A stretch of 64,000 nt of DNA from Candidatus Fimenecus excrementigallinarum. Lineage in GTDB: Bacteria; Bacillota; Clostridia; Oscillospirales; Acutalibacteraceae. The stretch covers positions 1-64,000 of the forward strand of contig DVMW01000037.1 in NCBI GenBank assembly GCA_018714805.1, in the 5' to 3' direction. The position numbers were made by a program, and so were the translations under genes. Below, piece by piece: positions 33,001 through 41,352 of this stretch (positions are counted from its first letter, which is position 1; the number at the start of each line of letters is the position of its first letter). Below the pieces are notes generated by a model. That model was not told the DNA's origin. It did no database searches and worked only from the letters and a program-made list of their open reading frames with translations.

Positions 33001-33951
33001 TCAGTCCTGCACCGCGCGGGAGATGTCCAGGAGGCATTCGTAGCGGTACTGCGGGACGTTTTGGCGCAGGAAGGCAACCAGCTCCGGGCAAAGCGCGCGG
33101 TCCAGCACATATTTGCGGATGACGAAGCTTTGGCGCACCGACTTTGTAAAATAGTGCGACGAGACGAGCGCGAAATGGTCCAGCAGCAAAAACACGCCTT
33201 GCTGGTACTTCATCAAATCGTTCATCGGCAAATCGATAAGCTTCGCCTGCGGGTACATGCTTTTGACGACCTCGCCGAGCACCTCGAGCGGCGAATCGTC
33301 GCCCGCCCGGCTTTTGAGGAATTCCACCGTGCGCATCCGCCGATTGGCGGATAAATCCGGCGTGTGCGGGAGACTCGGCTCCAAATCCAGCACGGCGACG
33401 TGGTATTGCGCGAGCCACGCGTTAATCTCCGCCAAATCCGAAGATGTATCGTCGTCGCCGATGTCAAAGGCGGTGTAGACGACCGGGTCCTCGGGAAATT
33501 CCCGCCGCCCCTTGAGCGCAAAGGACAGCGCGACGTACAGGCTTTTCGTAAAATCGATAAGCGGGCTTACGTGCAGGTAATGCTGCGCAAAGGCAAGCAT
33601 TTCATAAAGCCCGGGCTCGGGGCGGCCGTCCCCGAGCGTTTCGAACACGCGCATGAAATTTTGCCGGCCCGCGTAATACCGGCGCAGCGCGTCGGCGTCG
33701 ATGTAGCTGAGCTCCGGGTGCGCTTCATCACGAAACGCCGTGTGGTCGCGCAAAATGGACGGCAGCAGCAGGCGCTTTTTGCTGTTGACGCGTTCGCCGC
33801 GGTAATAGATTTTTTCGCCGTTTCGGAAGGGCAAAAACAGCTCGCGCTCAAAGTCGGCAAACGAACCGATTTCCCGCTGGGTAACGGAATAGCTGTAATC
33901 GAAGGCGTCGAAAAGCCTGTCCTTGAGAAACCTGCCCGGTTCCAATTGCAT
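33001..33951 (-). CDS. FRG-domain protein
   Basis: The 316-residue protein contains the FRG domain: YYRGERVNSKKRLLLPSILR near residues 48-67 (the F/Y-R-G motif) and AFAQHYLHVSPLIDFTKSLYVALSFA near 128-153, where QHY and DFT are the family's conserved blocks. FRG domains are found alone or fused to other modules in phages and bacteria, and their biochemistry is not settled; some occur in defence or toxin loci. ATG 33951 follows AAGGAG. It is single-gene with its own promoter, followed by a GC-rich hairpin. No partner gene is evident. Confidence 0.8.
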   Translation of the reverse strand: MQLEPGRFLKDRLFDAFDYSYSVTQREIGSFADFERELFLPFRNGEKIYYRGERVNSKKRLLLPSILRDHTAFRDEAHPELSYIDADALRRYYAGRQNFMRVFETLGDGRPEPGLYEMLAFAQHYLHVSPLIDFTKSLYVALSFALKGRREFPEDPVVYTAFDIGDDDTSSDLAEINAWLAQYHVAVLDLEPSLPHTPDLSANRRMRTVEFLKSRAGDDSPLEVLGEVVKSMYPQAKLIDLPMNDLMKYQQGVFLLLDHFALVSSHYFTKSVRQSFVIRKYVLDRALCPELVAFLRQNVPQYRYECLLDISRAVQD

Positions 33952-33982
33952 ACGCCCGCTCCTTTCCCGCCGTATTGGCCGC

Positions 33983-34011
33983 ATGGTAGCATATTTTGCG
34001 AAAAAAGTCAA
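33983..34011 (-). promoter_or_regulatory. Promoter of the FRG gene
   Basis: On the minus strand TTGACT (complement of 34006-34011), 17-base spacer ending TGC, TACCAT (complement of 33983-33988). Confidence 0.65.
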
Positions 34012-34044
34012 TTTCCGCCGCCCCCCCGCAAAGCCCGCCCCATG

Positions 34045-34087
34045 CAAAAAGCGGCTCTGCACCCCGCTTTCGGGTACAGAGCCGCGC
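34045..34087 (-). terminator. Terminator after the DUF711 operon
   Basis: GCGGCTCTG (34051-34059) pairs with CAGAGCCGC (34077-34085). On the minus strand it is followed by TTTTTGC. It follows the 53-residue membrane protein gene. Confidence 0.8.
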
Positions 34088-34113
34088 TGGAACAGGAGCC
34101 TTTTGCCGGCGCA

Positions 34114-34275
34114 TTATTTCTGGTGCGGATAATACCGGAACAGGCAAATCAGGTAAATGATGCCGACCGCGAGCGCGCAGCACGCGAGCAATACGGCTAC
34201 TACAGGCATGGAGGAAAACACCCATGCCAAGACCAGCAAAACGACCATTGCCGCAATAACCCAGGCCCAGGCCAT
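34114..34275 (-). CDS. Small membrane protein, 53 residues
   Basis: The product has an N-terminal MAWAWVIAAMVVLLVLAW helix and a second hydrophobic stretch ending RYYPHQK, so two membrane helices with a short hairpin turn. No family is recognised. The ATG at 34275 is preceded by GGGAGGGGGG at suitable spacing. It begins 26 bases after the DUF711 gene and ends before an intrinsic terminator, so it is the last gene of that operon. Confidence 0.6.
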   Translation of the reverse strand: MAWAWVIAAMVVLLVLAWVFSSMPVVAVLLACCALAVGIIYLICLFRYYPHQK

Positions 34276-34301
34276 CCTTGTTCGCCCCCCTCCCGCAAAG
34301 T

Positions 34302-35657
34302 TCAGTTCTTCAGGCTCTGAATCGGCGCGGGAATCCGCCCGCCGCGGTGGATAAAATCCGCCGGGGACGCGGGATTGACGCGCATGACCGGTCCGTAGCC
34401 CAAAAGCCCGCCGAAATGGAGCGTGTCGCCAAGCTGCTTGCCTATCGCGGGAATGACGCGCACCGCCGTGGTCTTGGAGTTGACCATGCCGATGGCGGCT
34501 TCGTCGGCGATAATCCCGGAAATCGTCTCGGCGGACGTGTCGCCCGGGATGATAATCATATCGAGTCCCACCGAACACACGGCGGTCATGGCCTCGAGCT
34601 TTTCGAGCGTGAGCGTGCCGCTTTCGGCCGCCGCAATCATGCCCGCGTCCTCCGAAACGGGGATAAACGCCCCCGAAAGGCCGCCGACGTGCGACGACGC
34701 CATAACGCCGCCCTTTTTGACCGCGTCGTTCAAAAGCGCCAGACAGGCGGTCGTGCCGGGCGCGCCGCACTGCTCCAGACCCATTTCCTCCAAAATGTGC
34801 GCAACCGAATCGCCCACGGCGGGCGTCGGCGCCAAAGACAGGTCGACAATCCCGAACGGGACGTCCAGCCGCCGTGCCGCCTCCTTTGCGACAAGCTGGC
34901 CGACGCGCGTAATCTTAAAGGCGGTCTTTTTGACCGTATCCGCCACGTCCGTGATGTTGCCGCCCGGGATTTTTTGCAGCGCGGCGCGCACAACGCCGGG
35001 GCCCGAAACGCCGACGTTAATCACGCAGTCCGGCTCGCCCGCGCCGTGGAACGCCCCCGCCATAAACGGGTTGTCCTCCGGCGCGTTGCAGAACACAACC
35101 AGCTTCGCCGGGCCAATGCAGCCCTTGTCGGCGGTCGCCTCCGCCGCGCGGCGGACGATGACGCCCATGGTCGCGACGGCGTCCATGTTGATACCCGCCT
35201 TCGTCGAGCCGACGTTGACGCTCGAGCAGATATGCTCGGTTTCGGCAAGCGCCTCGGGAATGCTGTCGATAAGCGCGCGGTCGCCCGCGGCGAAGCCCTT
35301 TTGCACCAGCGCCGAATAGCCGCCGATGAAGTTGACGCCTACCGCCCCCGCGGCGCGCTCGAGCGTTTTGGCGTATCGGACCGGGTCCCCGCCGCTCGCG
35401 GCAACCAGCATGGAAACGGGCGTGACGGCAATGCGCTTGTGGATGATAGGAATGCCGTATTCCTTTTCTATCTGCTCGCCGGTCGCAACAAGGCGCGCGG
35501 CGCGGCGGCATATCTTTTCGTAGACCTTATCGCAGGAGGCCTGAATATCGGAATCCGCGCAGCTTAACAGCGAAATGCCCATCGTAATCGTGCGGATGTC
35601 CAGGTTCTCCTGCCGAATCATGTTGATGGTCTCTAAAATATCATGCGTATTTATCAT
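34302..35657 (-). CDS. PFL family protein (DUF711 / UPF0210)
   Basis: The 451-residue protein matches the length and conserved features of UPF0210, which is distantly related to pyruvate formate-lyase-like folds: an N-terminal [23 protein letters not shown], a central Gly-rich VGVSGPGVV and the C-terminal [12 protein letters not shown]. The biochemical role is unknown. In many Firmicutes it is paired, as here, with a small ACT-domain protein (13-base gap), which suggests a ligand-controlled enzyme, possibly tied to amino acids. No glycyl-radical motif is seen. Confidence 0.93.
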   Translation of the reverse strand: MINTHDILETINMIRQENLDIRTITMGISLLSCADSDIQASCDKVYEKICRRAARLVATGEQIEKEYGIPIIHKRIAVTPVSMLVAASGGDPVRYAKTLERAAGAVGVNFIGGYSALVQKGFAAGDRALIDSIPEALAETEHICSSVNVGSTKAGINMDAVATMGVIVRRAAEATADKGCIGPAKLVVFCNAPEDNPFMAGAFHGAGEPDCVINVGVSGPGVVRAALQKIPGGNITDVADTVKKTAFKITRVGQLVAKEAARRLDVPFGIVDLSLAPTPAVGDSVAHILEEMGLEQCGAPGTTACLALLNDAVKKGGVMASSHVGGLSGAFIPVSEDAGMIAAAESGTLTLEKLEAMTAVCSVGLDMIIIPGDTSAETISGIIADEAAIGMVNSKTTAVRVIPAIGKQLGDTLHFGGLLGYGPVMRVNPASPADFIHRGGRIPAPIQSLKN

Positions 35658-35670
35658 AAGCCGTGTACCC

Positions 35671-35940
35671 TCAAATGCGGTGCATGGAATTGAAGATGTC
35701 CTCGTGCATGGCGTTTACGGACAGGTTCATCTCCTCGCCGAGCGCCTTCGCCTCGTCGGCGAGCGTGGTGAACGCCACTTTGCACTGCGAAACGTCCGCA
35801 AGCATAATCATGCAGAACATATCCTGCAAAATGCTCTGGGTCACTTCAATGATGTTGACGTTGTGCTGGGCGCACAACGCGGAAATCTTTGCCAAAATGC
35901 CGACCGTGTCGCGGCCGACGACCGTTAAGATTGCGCGCAT
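35671..35940 (-). CDS. ACT-domain protein (UPF0237)
   Basis: The 89-residue protein is one ACT domain: [29 protein letters not shown] carries the Gly-x-Gly-like ligand loop between strand 1 and helix 1. It probably binds a small molecule, often an amino acid, and regulates the DUF711 protein encoded next. The start is ATG with GGAGGG before it. The length and pairing are typical of UPF0237. Confidence 0.93.
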   Translation of the reverse strand: MRAILTVVGRDTVGILAKISALCAQHNVNIIEVTQSILQDMFCMIMLADVSQCKVAFTTLADEAKALGEEMNLSVNAMHEDIFNSMHRI

Positions 35941-36087
35941 AAGCTGCCCTCCGAAAGATTTTTTATCATATTAACACACTTTTTCGGGAAATGACAGGGT
36001 GTTTTCGATTTTTTCAAAAAAAAGATAGGCGGAAAAGCAAAAATATGCTATGATACAGATTGGAGATTTGTAAAGGAAAGTGAAACG

Positions 36088-36900
36088 ATGTACCAGCGAA
36101 AACTTGATTTGCACGTCCATACCGACAACTCCCCCGACGGCAACCATTCGGCCATGTTCCTGTGCGAGCGCGCCGAGCTTGCGGGGATGCGCGCCATTGC
36201 GCTGACCGACCACTGCGAAACGGACGTCTACCGCGCCGAGCACTACGACAAGCGCGTGCAGGCGGCCTATATGGAGGCGACGATGGCGCGTTCGGCCTTT
36301 TGCGCAAAGCTCCTGGTGCTGCGCGGCATTGAGATGGGCCAGCCGCACTACGACGCAAAAACCGCCGACGAAATTATCGGCGCGCGCGACTACGACGTTG
36401 TGATAGGCTCCGTCCACAACCTGCGCGGGCGGCCGGATTTCTATTCGATGGACAGCTTTACAGAGGCGAGCGCCCACGCGCTGCTGGCCGAATACTTCGA
36501 CGAGCTTCTGGGGATGCTGCGCTGGGGCGGCTTCGACGTGCTTGCCCACCTGACCTATCCGCTTCGCTATTTTTACGCAAAGGCGGGCATAGAGATAGAT
36601 TTAAAGGCGTATGCCAAGCAGATTGACGAAATTCTGCTGCAAACCGCGAAGGCCGGCAAGGCGCTTGAAATCAACACGGCGGGCCTGCGGCAGCCGATTG
36701 GGAAGACCTCGCCCGAGCTTGAAACGGTCAAGCGCTTTCGCGAGCTCGGCGGCCAATACGTGACCTACGGCTCGGACGCGCATTACGCCGAGGACATCGG
36801 CGCGGGGCTCGATACCGCCTACGGCATCATGCGGGAGGCCGGATTTACGCACTTCACCTTTTTCCAGCAGCGCACGCCCCTGCAAATGCCCATTGAATAA
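36088..36900 (+). CDS. PHP-domain phosphoesterase (histidinol-phosphatase-like)
   Basis: The 270-residue protein has the PHP motifs: DLHVHTDNSPDG (H9, H11), ALTDHCE, GIEMG, the GSVHN block near residue 110, DVLAHLTYP near 150, and the late GSDAHYAED near 230. Such enzymes hydrolyse phosphate esters using three metals. Length and motif spacing match HisK-type histidinol phosphatases, but no his genes are nearby, so the substrate is uncertain. ATG 36088 follows AAAGGAA. A TATGAT -10 box lies upstream at about 36048 with a TGC extension. ispE follows 28 bases later, possibly co-transcribed. Confidence 0.88.
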   Translation: MYQRKLDLHVHTDNSPDGNHSAMFLCERAELAGMRAIALTDHCETDVYRAEHYDKRVQAAYMEATMARSAFCAKLLVLRGIEMGQPHYDAKTADEIIGARDYDVVIGSVHNLRGRPDFYSMDSFTEASAHALLAEYFDELLGMLRWGGFDVLAHLTYPLRYFYAKAGIEIDLKAYAKQIDEILLQTAKAGKALEINTAGLRQPIGKTSPELETVKRFRELGGQYVTYGSDAHYAEDIGAGLDTAYGIMREAGFTHFTFFQQRTPLQMPIE

Positions 36901-36928
36901 CGCTGCGGCGATACAGAAAGGAAGCGCC

Positions 36929-37792
36929 ATGCAAGTTCAGGCAGCGGCAAAACTGAATCTGATGCTCGACGCCGTCGGGACGCTCCCCGACGGCTACCAC
37001 AGCCTGTTTATGATTATGCAGTCGGTCACGCTCTACGACACCGTAAGCGTCACGGAGACGGACGGCGGGATTGCCGTTGCCTGCGCGGACGCGCGCGTGC
37101 CGACCGACGAGCGCAACATCGTCCACAAGGCGGCGAGGCTGTTTTTTGAGGCCACCGGCAAACCGGCGGGCGTCCGCATTGCCATTGACAAACGCATCCC
37201 CATGGCGGCGGGGCTTGCCGGGGGCAGCGCGGACGCGGCGGGCACGCTTTACTGCCTGCGCGCGATGTTCGCCCCGACCCTTTCGGACCGGGCGCTTTGC
37301 GAGATAGGCGAGCGTACCGGCGCGGATGTGCCGTTTGCGCTTACGGGCGGCACGGCGCTTTGCATGGAGCGCGGCGGCGTCATCGCCCCGCTGCGGGACC
37401 TTGACCCGTGCTGGTTCGTGCTCTGCAAGCCCGACATGGACGTCTCGACCAAGGCGGCCTATCAAAAGCTCGACGAAACGCCGCGGCTGCGGCACCTGGA
37501 TAAAAACGCGATGCTGTACGCCGTGCACAAGGGCGACATGGCGCTGCTCTGCGAAAAGGCGGGCAACGTATTCGAGCAGGTCGTCGAAGTCCCGCTTCGC
37601 CCGTACATCAAGGGCGTCATGCGCGAATGCGGCGCGTCGCTCGCGCTGATGAGCGGCAGCGGGCCGACGGTATACGGCCTGTTTTTCCGAAAAGCGGACG
37701 CCGAACGGTGCGCCGAGCGCCTGCAAAAGAAATTCCGCGAGGTCTATGTCTGCGAACGCGCCGTGCGCGGCATTGAGGAGACCGGCGCATGA
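36929..37792 (+). CDS. ispE: 4-diphosphocytidyl-2-C-methyl-D-erythritol kinase
   Basis: The 287-residue GHMP kinase phosphorylates CDP-ME in the MEP isoprenoid pathway. The substrate Lys is in AAAKLNLML at the N-terminus, the ATP loop is PMAAGLAGGSADAA near residue 91, and the C-terminal GHMP motif is ALMSGSGPTVYGLF. ATG 36929 follows GAAAGGAAG. The stop overlaps the ATG of a 51-residue membrane protein (ATGA). The other MEP genes are not in the window. Confidence 0.95.
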   Translation: MQVQAAAKLNLMLDAVGTLPDGYHSLFMIMQSVTLYDTVSVTETDGGIAVACADARVPTDERNIVHKAARLFFEATGKPAGVRIAIDKRIPMAAGLAGGSADAAGTLYCLRAMFAPTLSDRALCEIGERTGADVPFALTGGTALCMERGGVIAPLRDLDPCWFVLCKPDMDVSTKAAYQKLDETPRLRHLDKNAMLYAVHKGDMALLCEKAGNVFEQVVEVPLRPYIKGVMRECGASLALMSGSGPTVYGLFFRKADAERCAERLQKKFREVYVCERAVRGIEETGA

Positions 37793-37944
37793 AAAACCGC
37801 TTTTCCGCATTTCTCCTTGCCGCGGCGCTGACGGTGCTCGGCATCCTGCTGGTTCTGTGGGCGCTGGAAAGCCGGGAGGTCCGTATGCACGACCCCGCGG
37901 GGCACACAAACCCGCAGACATTGCAAGTTCTGCAAACGAGGTGA
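37789..37944 (+). CDS. Tiny single-helix membrane protein, 51 residues
   Basis: The frame starts MKNRFSAFLLAAALTVLG and continues through one hydrophobic helix (residues 6-26), then a polar tail that ends in LQVLQTR. The ATG overlaps the ispE stop by the ATGA arrangement, and the stop is five bases before the patatin gene start. Its location between two coupled genes argues that it is translated. The function is unknown; it could anchor or regulate the lipase encoded next. Confidence 0.6.
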   Translation: MKNRFSAFLLAAALTVLGILLVLWALESREVRMHDPAGHTNPQTLQVLQTR

Positions 37945-37949
37945 ACGGT

Positions 37950-39107
37950 ATGAAGCCTTACGGACTGGTTTTAGCCGGCGGCGGCGCAAAGGGCGCGTAC
38001 CAGATTGGCGCGTGGCAGGCCATGCGCGAGCTGGGCGTGACCTTCAGCGCCATCACCGGCGTATCCATCGGCGCCATAAACGGCGCGCTGATTGCGCAGG
38101 GCGACTTTGACCGCGCGCTGGAGCTTTGGAACCGCGCCGAGGTCAAGGAGGGCGTACACATCGAGGCCGAGCTTCGGGAGCCCGACAATCTATTCAGCTT
38201 TTCGAACCTCCCGCAGATTTTCCGCGAGATGGTCAAAAACGGCGGCGTGGACGTGACGCCCGCGCGCAACCTCATTGCGGAATACATCGACGAGGGCAAG
38301 GTCCGCGCTTCCGGCATCCCGCTGGGGCTTGTGACTTTTCAAGTTTCCTCTTTGAAGCCGGTGGAGCTGTATCTGGACGAAATTGACGACGGGCGTTTGG
38401 TCGACTACCTGATGCTGTCGGCGCGCTTCCCCGGGCTGCAGACGGAAAGCCCGGACGGCGCGCGGTATCTCGACGGCGGCGTCTATGACAACGCGCCCAT
38501 CGGCCTTTTGCGCAAACGCGGCTACGACCGGTTCGTCGTCGTCGACATTTCCACCCGCAAGGGCATAGGGCACCGGCCGGAGCTCTCCTGCGCCGAAATT
38601 GTGTACATCCGCCCCAACGACCCGAACGACCTCGGCGAGGCCTTTGAATTCGACCCGCGCATGAACGAAATGCGCATGACGATGGGCTACCTCGACGCGC
38701 GCAAGGCGTTCGGCAAGCTCAAAGGGCAAATATACTACTTCAAGCCCCGGGAATACGGGAAATTCCAGGCCGCCTACGGCTACAAGGCCTGCGACGAACT
38801 GGAAAAGCTCGCGCAGCAATGCGGCGTAGAACGGCTGCGGGTCTATATCTGCCGCGGCTTTATGGCGGCGCTTAACGCGGCCGTAAAGGAACGGGAAGCG
38901 CAAGCCGAGGCGCAGCAGGCGCCGCGCGAGGGGCTCGCCTCCTCGCTGCTTCGGGCCGCGCAGCCGCTTTTGGAGCGGGCGGGCGGCGAGCTTGTCCGCA
39001 AAATACGCCGGCCGAAGAAGGAGCCGTTCCCCCTGGCGCGCGAGGCGCTCGAAGCCTACCAAAGCAGCCGAAGGCGGCGCGCCTTAGCGCGTTCGGACGC
39101 AGAATAA
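37950..39107 (+). CDS. Patatin-like phospholipase
   Basis: The 385-residue protein has the patatin core: the oxyanion loop GGGAKGAYQ at residues 10-18, the nucleophile Ser39 in GVSIG, and the catalytic Asp in LDGGVYDN near residue 173. It probably hydrolyses acyl chains from phospholipids. A C-terminal region of about 90 residues is charged and helical, ending Arg-rich, and might bind the membrane or nucleic acid. ATG 37950 follows GAGGTGA. The 3' end overlaps the convergent lipoprotein gene by 24 bases. Confidence 0.92.
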   Translation: MKPYGLVLAGGGAKGAYQIGAWQAMRELGVTFSAITGVSIGAINGALIAQGDFDRALELWNRAEVKEGVHIEAELREPDNLFSFSNLPQIFREMVKNGGVDVTPARNLIAEYIDEGKVRASGIPLGLVTFQVSSLKPVELYLDEIDDGRLVDYLMLSARFPGLQTESPDGARYLDGGVYDNAPIGLLRKRGYDRFVVVDISTRKGIGHRPELSCAEIVYIRPNDPNDLGEAFEFDPRMNEMRMTMGYLDARKAFGKLKGQIYYFKPREYGKFQAAYGYKACDELEKLAQQCGVERLRVYICRGFMAALNAAVKEREAQAEAQQAPREGLASSLLRAAQPLLERAGGELVRKIRRPKKEPFPLAREALEAYQSSRRRRALARSDAE

Positions 39108-39611
39108 GGACAGATACGCCTCCCCGGAAAACAGGGAGAACCGATAGCCGTTTGCCGCGCTTTGGTACCCGTCGTCGGCAAAGTGCAGGCGGTCCGCCGT
39201 GAGCCCCGCCTGATGCACAAGGTCCGCGGCCGCCTGCTCGCTTTCGGCGACGGCCAGCACGCCGCACAGCCGCACAAAGCAGGCAAAAAGCGCCGCAAAC
39301 GTCTCGCGCGTGTACGCCGCCTCCCCGGCCGGGATGCAGGTCAGCTGCAGGCTTTGCACCGCGCCGGCGTCGTCGGCGGAGAGCGTCAGAAGCGCCTTGT
39401 GTCCCTCGGCGAACGAAAAATCGCACAGATAGTCGCCCGCGCGCCCGGCGGTTTCCTTGAAAAATTCTTCGTACACAAGCGGAAAATCGCCCGCCTGCGC
39501 GTTGTAGCGGCGGCAAAATTCCGCGGGGTCCGTATCCCGCTGGTGCGTACACGCGCAAAGCCCGACGAGCAAAAGCAGCGCGCAAAGCCCGGCGGCGCAG
39601 CGTTTTGGCAA
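39084..39611 (-). CDS. Putative lipoprotein of unknown function
   Basis: The 175-residue protein begins with a lipoprotein signal peptide: basic MPKRC, a hydrophobic LCALLLLVGLC run and lipobox GLCAC with modified Cys near residue 21. The mature part matches no family I know. Start is TTG 39611 with GGAGGG seven bases before it. It converges on the patatin gene with a 24-base overlap. It may be a secreted stress or sporulation factor, but that is a guess. Confidence 0.7.
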   Translation of the reverse strand: MPKRCAAGLCALLLLVGLCACTHQRDTDPAEFCRRYNAQAGDFPLVYEEFFKETAGRAGDYLCDFSFAEGHKALLTLSADDAGAVQSLQLTCIPAGEAAYTRETFAALFACFVRLCGVLAVAESEQAAADLVHQAGLTADRLHFADDGYQSAANGYRFSLFSGEAYLSLFCVRTR

Positions 39612-39759
39612 ACCGAAGCCCTCCGTTCAAGCTTTATTCACATTTTCTTTACAAAAATATATGGCAGCGGTTGGCAAATTATTATAGAATATAGTTGATT
39701 ATGTTTATGCGCCGTCGGTTCGGCATAAAAGCAGCCTTTCAGAAAGTGGTGGTGTTCGA

Positions 39760-41340
39760 TTGAAACGGACGAGGAACTGGTCTAAAAAGCGTAAAATTTT
39801 CGTGGCTATCGCGGTCGTGGTGCTCGCAGCGCTGCTTGCGCTGGTGCTGTATTCCAACTTCCGGCCGGAGCCCGACCCCGCCTATCAGGTTGCGACGGTG
39901 CAGCGCGGCGCCATTCAGTCCACCTTTGAAACGCAGGGCACGGTCGAATCCGGCGCAACCGAAACCTTCACCGCGGTCTCCGGCGTGCAGGTGCTGACCG
40001 TCAACGTCGCCGTGGGCGACCGGGTGGAGGCCGGACAAAAGCTTGCGACCTTCGACGTTTCGCCGCTGCAGGATGAGCTGTCGGCCTACAAGACGGCCTA
40101 TACCAAGGCGAAGGCCTCTTACGACGAGGCGGCCGCCGCGGTGGAGACCGCGCAGGCGCAGCTCAAGACGGTAGACGAGCAAATCCCCGCGCTCGAAAAA
40201 GAAGTGGCGGCGCTGGAGAAGCAGGTGGAGGCCGCCGAAAATGCGGGCGCTTCCCTGCCGGAAAACGCCGGGCTCGATACGGAAGCCATAGAGGCGCTGC
40301 TGGCCGAGATACGCGCGCAGGGCGGCATAACGCCCGAGCAGCTCGAGCAGTTTGAGCAGCTGCTCGGCACCGCGGACGGTGTGGACGCCGTGCGCGAGGC
40401 GCTGGAAAATTCCGCGGCGGCAAAGTCCGTCGAGCTTGCGCAGAAGCGCGCGCAGCTGACCGCGCTGCAAACGCAGCGGGCGGTGTACGACGCGCAGACC
40501 GACGATACCGTCGCCGAGCTGTACCGCTCGGTCATGGAAGCGAAAAAGAGCGATTACGACGCGTTCGCAAATCTGGTGGACAGCCTCAAAGCGGGCTGGG
40601 TTGCCGCGGCGGACGGAATTGTGACCGAGGTGAATCTGAAAGCCGGCGAAGCCTTTGTGCCCGCTGAGGCGCAAAGCGGCTCGACCGACCTTTCCTCCCT
40701 TCTTTCCATGGTCTCCGGCAACGCGGACTTAAGCGAGGCGCTGTCGGGGCTGCTGTCCGCGACCGGTTCTGCGAATACGACGCGCGGCGCCGGGATTGTC
40801 GTGGAGGAATACGGCGCGCTGTATGTTTCCTTCACCGTCGGCAAATACGACCTGCCGAAGCTTGCGGTCGGCCAGTCCGCCACCGTGACCTCGGTGGAGG
40901 GCAGCTACGACGCGACCGTCAGCTATGTCAGCGCGACGGCGAACGCCACCTCGGGGCTTGACATCAGCTCGATTGCCACGACGCTGACCGGCGGGTCGGG
41001 TTCCTCCGCCGCCAACAGCGCGCCCGTGCGCGTGCAGATTGCAGAGCCCGACGAGGGCATTGTGATTGGGTTTGACGTGGACGTGAGCATTGACACCGAG
41101 CGCCTGGAGGACGTTTTGGTTCTCCCCGTAGCGGCGGTGACGACGGAGGACGGCGCAAACTACGTCTTCGTCTACGACCCCGAAACCAAAGCCGTCTCGC
41201 GGCGCTCCGTAACGCTGGGGCTCGCCTCCAACGACGCTTACGAGCTGCTCGACGGGCTTTCCGCGGGCGAGCAGGTCGTCTTAAACCCCAAGGCGGCGCT
41301 TATGGAAGGCGATACCATTGACGCGCGCGCGGCGGAATAA
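39760..41340 (+). CDS. Membrane-fusion (HlyD/MacA-type) adaptor protein
   Basis: The 526-residue protein has an N-terminal membrane anchor (residues 12-31), a lipoyl-like barrel half (VSGVQVLTVNVAVGDRVEAGQKLATFD), a long coiled coil (about 85-215, Ala/Glu/Gln-rich), the second lipoyl half (GWVAAADGIVTEVNLKAGE), and beta-barrel and membrane-proximal domains. This is the layout of efflux adaptors in Gram-positives (YknX-like). Start is TTG 39760 with GGTGG upstream. The permease gene follows 12 bases later; the expected ATPase gene (YknY-type) is absent. Confidence 0.9.
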   Translation: MKRTRNWSKKRKIFVAIAVVVLAALLALVLYSNFRPEPDPAYQVATVQRGAIQSTFETQGTVESGATETFTAVSGVQVLTVNVAVGDRVEAGQKLATFDVSPLQDELSAYKTAYTKAKASYDEAAAAVETAQAQLKTVDEQIPALEKEVAALEKQVEAAENAGASLPENAGLDTEAIEALLAEIRAQGGITPEQLEQFEQLLGTADGVDAVREALENSAAAKSVELAQKRAQLTALQTQRAVYDAQTDDTVAELYRSVMEAKKSDYDAFANLVDSLKAGWVAAADGIVTEVNLKAGEAFVPAEAQSGSTDLSSLLSMVSGNADLSEALSGLLSATGSANTTRGAGIVVEEYGALYVSFTVGKYDLPKLAVGQSATVTSVEGSYDATVSYVSATANATSGLDISSIATTLTGGSGSSAANSAPVRVQIAEPDEGIVIGFDVDVSIDTERLEDVLVLPVAAVTTEDGANYVFVYDPETKAVSRRSVTLGLASNDAYELLDGLSAGEQVVLNPKAALMEGDTIDARAAE

Positions 41341-41352
41341 GGCGGTGGTGCT

